Shown here: positions 1 to 6,984 of the stretch, piece by piece
Layout of the letters: each line of letters starts with the position of its first letter
Position numbering within the stretch: position 1 is the stretch's first letter
Source: an uncultured Bacteroides sp.
Lineage (GTDB): Bacteria > Bacteroidota > Bacteroidia > Bacteroidales > Bacteroidaceae
DNA length: 31,539 bases
NCBI GenBank assembly: GCA_934716785.1
Contig: CAKUYM010000015.1
Coordinates: 1 to 31,539, forward strand
Direction: 5' to 3'
Translations under genes and position numbers: made by a program
The notes under the pieces: model-generated
Told to the model about the DNA's origin: nothing
Seen by the model: the letters and a program-made list of their open reading frames with translations, nothing else
The model's database searches: none

Positions 1-2558
1 TGTATATCCTTGCCGGTCTTTTTGAGCAGTTCCTTCAACTGGTCGTTCTTGCCAAGCATCCAGCGGTTGATGATTTCCTTCAGTTCGTAAGGATTCTCGC
101 CGAAGATGGAATGAACGAGTGCCAGTATCGTAGTGTCTCCCTGCGCTGCCAGTTCGTTTGCCTGCTTGAAGTAGCTGTCGATAAGCGCCTTCATTTCCGG
201 ACGTATGGAGATATACTCGTTCTGCCCTTCTACGTACTGCACGCGATCCCATGTGATGGGGAGCGACGGAGAGTCGTAAGCGGGACGTTTCATCTGGTCG
301 ATGTACCAGTCGGTCTGCAGGTAACTCAAGTTGCAGGTGCGGGCGTCCGTGCGGAAACCTTCCGTCTCTTGATTGTACCACAACGGGAAAGTATCGTTGT
401 CACCGTTGGTGTAGATAATAGGGTTGCCTTCTTCTTGCAGGGTCATCAGGTAGTTCTGACCGAAGTCGCGGGCTACGAAGCGGCCGCTGCGGTCGTGGTC
501 GTCCCATGTCTGTCCGGCCATCTGTATCGGGACAAACAAGCAGAGGACGGACGTCAGGATGGCTGCCGGAAGTTCCTGCATCTTGCAGTAGTCACGCAGC
601 ATGCGGATGATGCCTGCCACTCCCATGCCTACCCAGATGGCGAAAGCGTAGAAGGAGCCGGCATATGCGTAGTCTCGTTCACGCGGCTGTGCCGGTGTCT
701 GGTTGAGGTAAAGCACGATGGCGATACCTGTCATGAAGAACAGGAAGAATACCACCCAGAATTGCTGGATGCCGCGTTGGCTGTGATAAGCTTGCCAGAA
801 GAGGCCTATCAGACCGAGAATCAGCGGCAGACAGTAGAATACGTTATGCCCCTTGTTGTTCTTGAGGTCTTGCGGAAGGAATTCCTGGTTGCCTACCAGC
901 AGGTTGTCGATAAACGGAATACCGGTAATCCAGTTGCCGTGTTCTATCTCTCCGGTGCCTTGTATGTCGTTCTGCCGTCCGGCAAAGTTCCACATGAAGT
1001 AGCGCCAGTACATGAAGTTCAGTTGGTAGGAGAAGAAGAACTTGATATTCTCCCATTGGGTGGGCATATTCACCATCACCGTTTCCCCGCATTGGTCGTA
1101 GGGTACGTTATAACCTTTGACATCCACCCATTGCTTGTAGAGCGATGCGTGTGACGAACTGTACATGCGCGGGAAAAGCATATTCTGTGCATATTCGTAT
1201 TCTATGCGTCCGGGCAGTTCTATATAAGAGTCTTTCTCGTCCGGTGAGGTCTTTTCCTTGCGGATAAATTTGCTTCCCGTCTCCGACTGGCGGGGGATGC
1301 AATAGCCGTCTTTTACGTCGAGCGCCACTTTCGAAGAGAAGGCGGGACCGTAGAAGAGCGGACGGGTTCCGTATTGTTCGCGGCCGAGATATTCGCCCAG
1401 CGTGAATATATCTTCCGGTGAGTTCTGGTCCATCGGAGTGTTGGCGGTGGAGCGGATTACGATCAGCGCATAAGAGGAATATCCGATGACGATCATCATG
1501 GTGCACAGCAATGCCGTATTCATGGTGCGTGCTGAAATGCGCCATTTCTCTTTAATCTTGGCTTGCATCTCCGGAGCAAGGTAGAGTCCTAATGCCGCAA
1601 TGACGAGGACACCGATCACGATGCTGCTTGCTCCATGTCCGTAGAACGGGATACCGAGCATGGCGATTGTCACAATAAAGGAGATGGCCATGCGCATCTT
1701 GTTCTTCTCGGTGTAGCTTTCGTACACGCCCCATATAAGAGCGGCGGCAAGCAGGATGATGTAAACCACCACACCGGAGTTGAACGGCATGCCAAGTCCG
1801 TTGACGAACAGCAATTCAAACCATCCGCCCACTTTCACGATGCCCGGAACGATGCCGTAAAGCACGGCGGCTACGAGCACCATCGAACCGCAGAGCGCTA
1901 TCAAAGAGCCTTTTGCGGTGGCGTTCGGGGTCTTCTTATAATAGTAAACCAGCACGATGGCGGGTAGGCAAAGCAGGTTGAGCAGGTGCACACCGATACT
2001 TAATCCGGTCAGGTAGGCGATCAAGATAATCCAACGGTCGCTGTGCGGCTGGTCGGCAACGTCTTCCCACTTCAGAATCAGCCAGAATACGATTGCGGTA
2101 AACAGGGAGGAGAAAGCGTATACTTCACCTTCTACTGCCGAGAACCAGAATGTGTCACTGAACGTATAGACCAGTGCACCGACCAGTCCGCTGCCCATAA
2201 CCGTGATAAGCTGTCCTTTGGTGATATTGTTTTCATCGGTGATAATCAGTTTGCGAACCAAGTGGGTGATGCTCCAGAAGAGGAACAGGATACAGGCACC
2301 GCTCATCAGCGCGCTCATGTAGTTCACCATTTTCGCTACGGTGGTTGCGTCGGAAGCAAACTGGGTAAACAGGTTTGCCATCAGCATGAAAAAAGGTGCG
2401 CCGGGCGGGTGGCCGACTTCCAGTTTGTAGCCAGTGGTTATAAACTCAGGGCAATCCCAGAAACTTGCGGTCGGCTCTATTGTAAGGCAATAGACTGTTG
2501 CCGCAACGATGAATGTAAGCCAACCCATGAGGTTGTTTACGGTTCTATACTGTTTCAT
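1..2558 (-). CDS. DUF2723 family membrane glycosyltransferase, partial (GT117-like), C-terminus outside window
   Basis: The frame is open from an ATG at 2556-2558 to the left edge, giving 852 codons with no stop; the family is usually longer than 1000 residues, so the C-terminal part is missing. The N-terminus MKQYRTVNNLMGW leads into many hydrophobic helices. The motifs SFWDCPEF (residues 32-39) and GHPPGAPFF (49-57) are the DUF2723 hallmarks and resemble the acidic first loop of PMT-type protein O-mannosyltransferases. By family knowledge this is an inner-membrane GT-C enzyme proposed to act in Bacteroidota protein O-glycosylation; that role is inference here. A TAnnTTTG promoter element lies about 45 bp upstream. 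The gene is divergent from the plus-strand gene at 2786, so it is probably transcribed alone or as the first gene of its operon. Confidence 0.9.
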   Translation of the reverse strand, partial: MKQYRTVNNLMGWLTFIVAATVYCLTIEPTASFWDCPEFITTGYKLEVGHPPGAPFFMLMANLFTQFASDATTVAKMVNYMSALMSGACILFLFWSITHLVRKLIITDENNITKGQLITVMGSGLVGALVYTFSDTFWFSAVEGEVYAFSSLFTAIVFWLILKWEDVADQPHSDRWIILIAYLTGLSIGVHLLNLLCLPAIVLVYYYKKTPNATAKGSLIALCGSMVLVAAVLYGIVPGIVKVGGWFELLFVNGLGMPFNSGVVVYIILLAAALIWGVYESYTEKNKMRMAISFIVTIAMLGIPFYGHGASSIVIGVLVIAALGLYLAPEMQAKIKEKWRISARTMNTALLCTMMIVIGYSSYALIVIRSTANTPMDQNSPEDIFTLGEYLGREQYGTRPLFYGPAFSSKVALDVKDGYCIPRQSETGSKFIRKEKTSPDEKDSYIELPGRIEYEYAQNMLFPRMYSSSHASLYKQWVDVKGYNVPYDQCGETVMVNMPTQWENIKFFFSYQLNFMYWRYFMWNFAGRQNDIQGTGEIEHGNWITGIPFIDNLLVGNQEFLPQDLKNNKGHNVFYCLPLILGLIGLFWQAYHSQRGIQQFWVVFFLFFMTGIAIVLYLNQTPAQPRERDYAYAGSFYAFAIWVGMGVAGIIRMLRDYCKMQELPAAILTSVLCLFVPIQMAGQTWDDHDRSGRFVARDFGQNYLMTLQEEGNPIIYTNGDNDTFPLWYNQETEGFRTDARTCNLSYLQTDWYIDQMKRPAYDSPSLPITWDRVQYVEGQNEYISIRPEMKALIDSYFKQANELAAQGDTTILALVHSIFGENPYELKEIINRWMLGKNDQLKELLKKTGKDI

Positions 2559-2602
2559 TAGCACTATGGTGGTTTATTCGTTAAAAACAAATTATGCGGT
2601 CG

Positions 2603-2610
2603 CAAAGATA
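2603..2610 (-). promoter_or_regulatory. -7 element of DUF2723 gene promoter
   Basis: The minus strand reads TATCTTTG, matching the Bacteroides TAnnTTTG element. It would start transcription about 41 nt before the ATG at 2558. No good TTTG element is visible at -33. Confidence 0.6.
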
Positions 2611-2728
2611 ATGATTTACTTGCATATAGGAGAAGAAAGTAAGAATTATTAAGTATAAGGGGATTGAGAATGTGAAATATAGTGTGGATGTTTTTTCTAA
2701 TGCTTTTAAGTTTATTACAGATAAAACG

Positions 2729-2759
2729 TTTGTTTATTGACAATAAAAGGCTACTTTTG
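2729..2759 (+). promoter_or_regulatory. Bacteroides-type promoter of antitoxin-like gene
   Basis: TTTG at 2729-2732 and TACTTTTG at 2752-2759 are separated by 19 bp, an essentially perfect match to the primary sigma factor promoter of Bacteroides. The predicted transcript starts near 2763, about 23 nt before the ATG at 2786. Confidence 0.8.
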
Positions 2760-2785
2760 TTCTACGCTAACAAGAGTGCTAACTT

Positions 2786-3118
2786 ATGTCTGTAAATGCG
2801 ATAAAGCAGGAATTATTGTCTAAACTGAAGCAGGAACATTGCTTTTGGTCGTACAATGAAGCCTCAATCAAGGATATCCCGGATGATATATTGATTGAGA
2901 AGACCTTGTTGCATCTCGATCTGGAAGAAATTAATCAACTTTTTCTGATATATCCTTTCAAGAAGGTAAAACAGGTATGGCTGGATTACCTTGTTCCGCA
3001 GGAAGAATATCTTTATACACTGAACCGTTTTTTTGCTTGGTATTATTTCAAGGTAAAGAATCCCGATGCTTATATAAAGTCTATGGCAACCCGTCACTTA
3101 AATAGAATGTTGGCATGA
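2786..3118 (+). CDS. Antitoxin-like partner of an AbiEii-type nucleotidyltransferase (DUF6922-like)
   Basis: The 110-residue acidic and aromatic protein (HCFWSYN near residue 20, ILIEKTLLHLDLEEINQLF, a conserved YLYTLNRFFAWYYFKVKN stretch) has the look of the small protein encoded directly before AbiEii/AbiGii nucleotidyltransferase toxins in Bacteroides genomes. This match is from memory of the family, not a search. It has its own strong promoter, and its stop codon overlaps the ATG of the next reading frame (ATGA at 3115-3118), the typical translationally coupled antitoxin-toxin arrangement. The downstream partner is reduced to a fragment, so this gene is probably an orphan. The gene itself looks intact. 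Confidence 0.7.
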   Translation: MSVNAIKQELLSKLKQEHCFWSYNEASIKDIPDDILIEKTLLHLDLEEINQLFLIYPFKKVKQVWLDYLVPQEEYLYTLNRFFAWYYFKVKNPDAYIKSMATRHLNRMLA

Positions 3119-3183
3119 AAGGGCTGGCTCCACATACAAAACAGCTCTTTGAGTTCGTTTCTAAGTTGGATTGCCTTGTTTTA
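3115..3183 (+). pseudogene. Truncated 5' end of AbiEii/AbiGii-like nucleotidyltransferase toxin
   Basis: From the ATG at 3115, overlapping the upstream stop by four bases, the frame reads MKGLAPHTKQLFEFVSKLDC. This matches my recollection of the start of Bacteroides AbiEii-family toxins, which continue into a (V)GGTALSLQL catalytic segment and a SEDLDF motif. Neither follows here: after about residue 21-23 the reading frame runs into the tail of the opposite-strand membrane gene (stop at 3184-3186). The nucleotidyltransferase core is therefore absent, and the likely breakpoint is near 3175-3183. Confidence 0.6.
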
Positions 3184-3660
3184 TTATCTGGTTATAAGGT
3201 GCATCTTCTTTCTCATCCATTTATAAATACCAAAACTTATTACAGCCAATGTTGCCAATATGGATATAATGATAAGGTCTCTATGGTTTAATGGTTTTCT
3301 TATATAGCCTATTGCATACCATGGAATGGCTGTCACCAAAAGTATAGAAAGCAACTTTGCTTGTTTTGAGAAATAGTAGGCGGCATACTCTTGATTAAAT
3401 AGCTTATCATCAATTGATGGTGCCATCTCTTTGTAGAAAAGTTTTTTCTGAATGAACTTTTTTCTTGAATGGTATCCGATATAAAACCAAATAAGAGACC
3501 AAGCTATCAAAAATAAACATATGCCAATTCCTCCTATACCGTCATCAAAGAAATACGAATATTCTACCTGTCTGATGGAAGCGGCAATAATAGCCATTAG
3601 TACTATCAATATGTTCCAAATGATAGCAGTAGCAATACCGTATTTAAAATAGTCTTTCAT
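3184..3660 (-). CDS. Small multi-pass membrane protein of unknown function
   Basis: I do not recognise this protein. Starting at MKDYFKYG (ATG at 3658-3660) it is 158 residues, with about four hydrophobic helices: two near the N-terminus (around residues 10-30 and 45-65) and two in the C-terminal half (around 105-125 and 130-150), with a charged lysine-rich loop (HSRKKFIQKK) between the pairs. The start is preferred over the upstream ATG at 3723 because a TATATTTG promoter element at 3679-3686 would start transcription about 15 nt before it. The gene points toward the truncated toxin fragment and its stop lies at the presumed junction, suggesting it arrived with the rearrangement that removed the toxin. 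Its A+T content appears higher than in the neighbouring metal-transport genes. Confidence 0.65.
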   Translation of the reverse strand: MKDYFKYGIATAIIWNILIVLMAIIAASIRQVEYSYFFDDGIGGIGICLFLIAWSLIWFYIGYHSRKKFIQKKLFYKEMAPSIDDKLFNQEYAAYYFSKQAKLLSILLVTAIPWYAIGYIRKPLNHRDLIIISILATLAVISFGIYKWMRKKMHLITR

Positions 3661-3678
3661 AATATTTCGGTTATTTGC

Positions 3679-3686
3679 CAAATATA
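3679..3686 (-). promoter_or_regulatory. -7 element for the small membrane protein gene
   Basis: The minus strand reads TATATTTG, with ATTG 19 bp further upstream as a -33-like element. The position, about 15 nt ahead of the ATG at 3660, decides the start codon. Confidence 0.55.
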
Positions 3687-3897
3687 ACATATTTGAGGAA
3701 GAAAACAATACTTTATCAAACATATTTGGCTACGCAATTGCATAATTTTCATCGCTCACCAGGTAAATCGGCTTTTTTGTGGCATTTCAATCGGTCTTTT
3801 TGTGATAATAGTCCTTTGCTTATGAATTGTGGTTATCGGGACTTGTTTCTGTATAGGGCTTTCTATGGTGCCGGGTACTTTTGAATATCCTCTTCCC

Positions 3898-4644
3898 TTA
3901 GTGGTGATGATGCTCGCCTAAAATGCGGTGCGGCAATGTGCCATGCCCCAGCAGTTCGATGGGGCAGTTGAAGTTCTTTTCCAACCACTCTGTAGTGATG
4001 CCGGTGTCCGGATGATAATCGAGCGTTTCGTTGACGCAGGCGATAGACTTTACCTGTTGCAATACCGTGCCGATGTCATGGCTGACGAGAATGATGGCGC
4101 ACTCCTTATTGATTTCGGTCAATAGCTCGTAGAGACGTGCTTCAAAACGCTTGTCGATGTAGGTGTTGGGCTCATCAAGGATAAGCACTGATGGGTCGGA
4201 GATGATGGCACGCCCCAAGAGGGCACGTTGCAGTTGTCCGCCGCTTAGCTGTCCGATGGCACGGTGTTCAAGCCCTTCGAGCCCCATGCGGGCAATGACT
4301 TGCCTGCTTTTCTCTTTCTCTTCGGGCGTGAACCGGGCTGTCAGTGATTTCTGGACACTCAATCCGGAGAGAATTACCTCTTCTACCGAGATGGGGAACT
4401 TCCGGTCGATGGTGTTATATTGTGGCAGATAACCCAACGAGGGTTTGCAGTGGAATATGATTTCTCCGCCGGTGGGCTTCAGCAGTCCTAAGATGCATTT
4501 CATAAGCGTAGTCTTCCCACCGCCATTCGGACCGATAATGCCCAAGAAATCCTGTTTGTAAACAGTGAGATTGATGTCATGAAGCACATTGCGGCCGTCG
4601 TATCCGGCAGAAAGATTCTTTATTTCAATAATAGGCTTTGCCAT
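3898..4644 (-). CDS. znuC: Metal (Zn/Mn) ABC transporter ATP-binding protein
   Basis: The 248-residue ATPase has Walker A GPNGGGKT (38-45), a Q-loop (YLPQ, near 73), signature LSGGQ (133-137), Walker B LILDEPNTYID (154-164, with Asn-Thr-Tyr in place of the usual Thr-Ala-Gly) and an H-switch SHDIG near 190. It would energise uptake of zinc or manganese at the inner membrane together with the lipoprotein encoded 31 bp upstream. The C-terminus ends in a histidine run (GEHHHH) that could bind metal. No permease gene (ZnuB type, usually 8 or more helices) is found on either side, so the channel subunit must be encoded elsewhere or was lost in the rearranged region just downstream. The specificity for zinc rather than manganese is inference. 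Confidence 0.85.
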   Translation of the reverse strand: MAKPIIEIKNLSAGYDGRNVLHDINLTVYKQDFLGIIGPNGGGKTTLMKCILGLLKPTGGEIIFHCKPSLGYLPQYNTIDRKFPISVEEVILSGLSVQKSLTARFTPEEKEKSRQVIARMGLEGLEHRAIGQLSGGQLQRALLGRAIISDPSVLILDEPNTYIDKRFEARLYELLTEINKECAIILVSHDIGTVLQQVKSIACVNETLDYHPDTGITTEWLEKNFNCPIELLGHGTLPHRILGEHHHH

Positions 4645-4675
4645 AGGACTTTCTTTTATATTTCCTTTTTGTTGT

Positions 4676-5605
4676 TTATTCTTTGGTCTCGGCAGGAGCG
4701 AGGGCTTCGGCTACCTTCAGCATCTCCTCCTCCCAGTTGTAGCTCAGCGGATTGATGGGAACGACCTTCGTTCCGGTCTGCTGCGCGATGGTCTCCGCAT
4801 TGCGCTTGTCGAACTCCGGCTGCACGAAGATGACGTGTACATTCTCTGTCCGGCAGAGGTCTATCAGCTCTTTCAGATGGGCAGGCGAAGGCTCTTTGCC
4901 GCCTTCCTCGATAGAAATCTGATGCAATCCGTAGTCGCGGGCAAAGTAGGAGAGTGCGGGATGATAAATCATAAAGGCTTTGGCGGCTCCCGGTTCGGAG
5001 AGTTGTTGGCAAATCAGGCTGTCGGTATGCTGGATACGTCGGCAGAGCGAGTCGTAACGAGCCATGTAGTAGGCCTCATTCTCTTTATCCAATTGCTTGA
5101 GAGCCTTGTAGGTGTTCCCGGCAATGATTAACGCATTAGTGGTGGAGTTCCATATATGCGGTTCTACAGCGTGGACGTGCCCGTCGTGAGCATCAGGGTA
5201 TTCGTGGTCATGGTCGCCATTGTTCAAGATGAGGTCGATGCCCTTTGACGTGTCAAATACTTGGATATGAGGAGTGTTGTTCATCAGGCGATCCATCCAA
5301 CTCTGCTCGAATCCGATGTAGCCGATGCGGAAATACGCTTTGCTGTCTCCCAAGGAGACAAGCTGCTGGGGAATAGGATCATACGTCTCCGGACTGGAGC
5401 CTTTGGGAACCATGCTGACCACCTCGAACTTATCTCCCGCAATGGCTTCGGCGAAGTAACGCTGCGGCTCGATAGTGACAGTAATCACTGGCTTTTTGGT
5501 CTCGTTGTCGTCACCCTTGGATGCACGCCCGTTGCAAGCTGTTACCAGCAGGCAGGAGCCAAGGAGTAGGAGCATTCTTATCTCTTTTATCAGTTGCTTA
5601 TTCAT
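4676..5605 (-). CDS. znuA: Metal ABC transporter substrate-binding lipoprotein (ZnuA-like)
   Basis: The 309-residue protein belongs to the cluster A-I (TroA/ZnuA) solute-binding family. The start at MNKQLIKEIR (ATG 5603-5605) is chosen because it begins a lipoprotein signal peptide with lipobox LVTAC and Cys24; the frame is open further upstream but without a signal. A histidine- and aspartate-rich loop lies at residues 131-145. Expected metal ligands are visible at His150 (EPHIW), His215 (IYHPAL) and an acidic position near Glu264 (QPEFD), but the first ligand position, normally His in a SPHxYEP-like motif, is Glu73 (SPETYDP). It forms an operon with the ATPase gene 31 bp downstream. It would capture metal at the outer face of the inner membrane. 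Confidence 0.85.
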   Translation of the reverse strand: MNKQLIKEIRMLLLLGSCLLVTACNGRASKGDDNETKKPVITVTIEPQRYFAEAIAGDKFEVVSMVPKGSSPETYDPIPQQLVSLGDSKAYFRIGYIGFEQSWMDRLMNNTPHIQVFDTSKGIDLILNNGDHDHEYPDAHDGHVHAVEPHIWNSTTNALIIAGNTYKALKQLDKENEAYYMARYDSLCRRIQHTDSLICQQLSEPGAAKAFMIYHPALSYFARDYGLHQISIEEGGKEPSPAHLKELIDLCRTENVHVIFVQPEFDKRNAETIAQQTGTKVVPINPLSYNWEEEMLKVAEALAPAETKE

Positions 5606-5630
5606 AGTTGTTTTATATTTTGGGGGTTCT

Positions 5631-5705
5631 TTTATCTTATAACTTGTTTTTCTTAACTTGTTTTTATATTCTGTTCTTACTCTTATTTCTGTTCTTGCTT
5701 TTATT
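5631..5705. repeat. Short degenerate repeats in the mnmD-znuA spacer
   Basis: The plus strand holds TAACTTGTTTTT twice in succession (from 5639 and 5654) and then TTCTGTTCTT twice (from 5669 and 5687), in a T-rich stretch between mnmD and the lipoprotein gene. No coding sequence or clear promoter was found here. Confidence 0.5.
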
Positions 5706-5714
5706 CCGGCTTCA

Positions 5715-6407
5715 CTACAACTTGCGGGCGCGCAATATCTCTCGCTTGCCACCGGGAGGTCCCGGAAGACGTTCGACGAGGAAGCCTGCCGCTTGCAGCA
5801 TTCGGCGGACAACGCCTTTGGCACAGTAAGTAGTCAGAATGCCATCTTTAGCCAATAAAACATAAATCCGGTTGAATAGTTCTTGCGACCACATCTCCGG
5901 CTGCTTCTCCGGTGCGAAAGCATCGAAGTAGACGAGATTGAATCGGGAGCCCTCTACTTTCCACTTATTAATGTCCTCTTGTACTTTTCGTAGGGTGAAG
6001 TGCGGGGTGAGCCGTACATCCTCTTCCCATGGAGAAGTATGGAGTTGCTTGAACAGCTTGATGGCGGTTTGCTGTTCGTTGTTCACCGTTATTTGCTCGT
6101 CGTTCGGGACGTAGTTCAGTTGTTCTATCGTCTGCCACTCCAACGGATACAGCTCTACGCCTGTGTAGTGTACATTCCGGCAGCTTTCTTCAGCCTCTTT
6201 GAGCGTGAGCCAGGCGTTCAGTCCGGTTCCGAAGCCTATCTCAAGAATATGTGGAGAGGGGGCGGCAGATGCTTTCAGCCCCATATCAATGAAGATATGC
6301 TGAGACTCCGTGCGTGCTCCTTTCGTTGAATGGTAATGCTCATTCAATTCCGGAACAAACAGGGTGGCGCTCCCGTCTTCGGTTCTCTCAATAATTCTTT
6401 CCATCAT
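5715..6407 (-). CDS. mnmD: tRNA 5-aminomethyl-2-thiouridine methyltransferase, single-domain
   Basis: The 230-residue protein matches the methyltransferase half of bifunctional MnmC. A SAM-binding glycine motif HILEIGFGTGLNAWLTL lies near residues 53-69, and the DAFAPEKQPEMWS motif, diagnostic for this family, near 165-177. The C-terminus contains the conserved VVRRMLQAAGF and LPGPPGGKREILRA segments. It is expected to methylate nm5(s2)U34 of tRNA to mnm5(s2)U, downstream of MnmE/MnmG; mnmG is also in this window. The FAD-dependent oxidase domain of MnmC is absent, so this is a stand-alone MnmD. Translation starts at one of two consecutive Met codons (6407 or 6404). It precedes the metal transporter genes by 109 bp; a functional link is not evident. 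Confidence 0.88.
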   Translation of the reverse strand: MMERIIERTEDGSATLFVPELNEHYHSTKGARTESQHIFIDMGLKASAAPSPHILEIGFGTGLNAWLTLKEAEESCRNVHYTGVELYPLEWQTIEQLNYVPNDEQITVNNEQQTAIKLFKQLHTSPWEEDVRLTPHFTLRKVQEDINKWKVEGSRFNLVYFDAFAPEKQPEMWSQELFNRIYVLLAKDGILTTYCAKGVVRRMLQAAGFLVERLPGPPGGKREILRARKL

Positions 6408-6456
6408 TACACTCTTACACTACTAAATACTTAATGCTTACTTTCTTACATTCTTT

Positions 6457-6496
6457 ATACCGGCTCTATACCAGCTCTATACTGGCTCTATACCGG
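6457..6496. repeat. 11-bp tandem repeat in the dedA-mnmD spacer
   Basis: Three full units and a partial unit of ATACC(A/G)GCTCT-type sequence: ATACCGGCTCT (6457-6467), ATACCAGCTCT (6468-6478), ATACTGGCTCT (6479-6489) and ATACCGG (6490-6496). The block also contains small inverted arms (CCAG/CTGG). Confidence 0.8.
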
Positions 6497-6504
6497 AAAA
6501 CTCT

Positions 6505-6984
6505 CTATCCTGCCACTGCGTTCCAAGCGCTTTCGAGCGCATACAGCAGAAGGATATAACGTACCAGTTTGCCTGCAAACATGGAGCCTAAAGTAATCCA
6601 CGTATTGCTTCGCATGAAACCTAATGCAATGGCTATCACCTCCCCAATGGCGGGCAGAAAGGTAAAGAACGCCATCATTGCCCCTTTGCCTTGCAGGAAG
6701 TTCACCATTTTATCTACTTTCTCTTTTTTTACTTTGAAATATTTCTCAATCCAGCTTATCTTGCCCAGACGTCCCATATAGTAGCACGTCATTCCGCCCA
6801 CCGTGTTGCCCAAGGTGGCCGACAGCAGGCAGGCGATGGGAGGCAGGCCGAGCTTCACCAGTGCCACCACTACCAGCTCGGAGCTGAAAGGCACGATGCT
6901 TCCCGCCAGTAAGGCCGAGATGAACAATCCCGGAAGTCCCCAGTCTATGAGGAGTTGTGTTATTGAATCTACAAAAGCGTCCAT
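6505..6984 (-). CDS. DedA/YqaA-family (SNARE-associated, VTT domain) membrane protein
   Basis: The 159-residue protein shows the short YqaA-like version of the DedA/VTT fold: an N-terminal helix (GLPGLFISALLAGSIVPFSSE) with the conserved Pro-Phe-Ser-Ser-Glu re-entrant segment, a glycine-rich ATLGNTVGGMTCYYMGRLG region, a charged cytosolic loop (KYFKVKKEKVDKM), the FFTFLPAIGEVIAIALGF segment and a last helix. DedA proteins are linked to lipid carrier (undecaprenyl phosphate) or phospholipid transport and membrane homeostasis; the substrate of this subgroup is not known to me. Its start overlaps the stop of the upstream membrane-protein gene by 16 nt, so the two are translationally coupled. Confidence 0.85.
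   Translation of the reverse strand: MDAFVDSITQLLIDWGLPGLFISALLAGSIVPFSSELVVVALVKLGLPPIACLLSATLGNTVGGMTCYYMGRLGKISWIEKYFKVKKEKVDKMVNFLQGKGAMMAFFTFLPAIGEVIAIALGFMRSNTWITLGSMFAGKLVRYILLLYALESAWNAVAG

Noticed and set aside
3675..3884. Plus-strand 69-codon frame next to the small membrane gene
   Set aside because: It overlaps the promoter and 5' end of the minus-strand gene, has no promoter or similarity that I recognise, and its composition looks non-coding.
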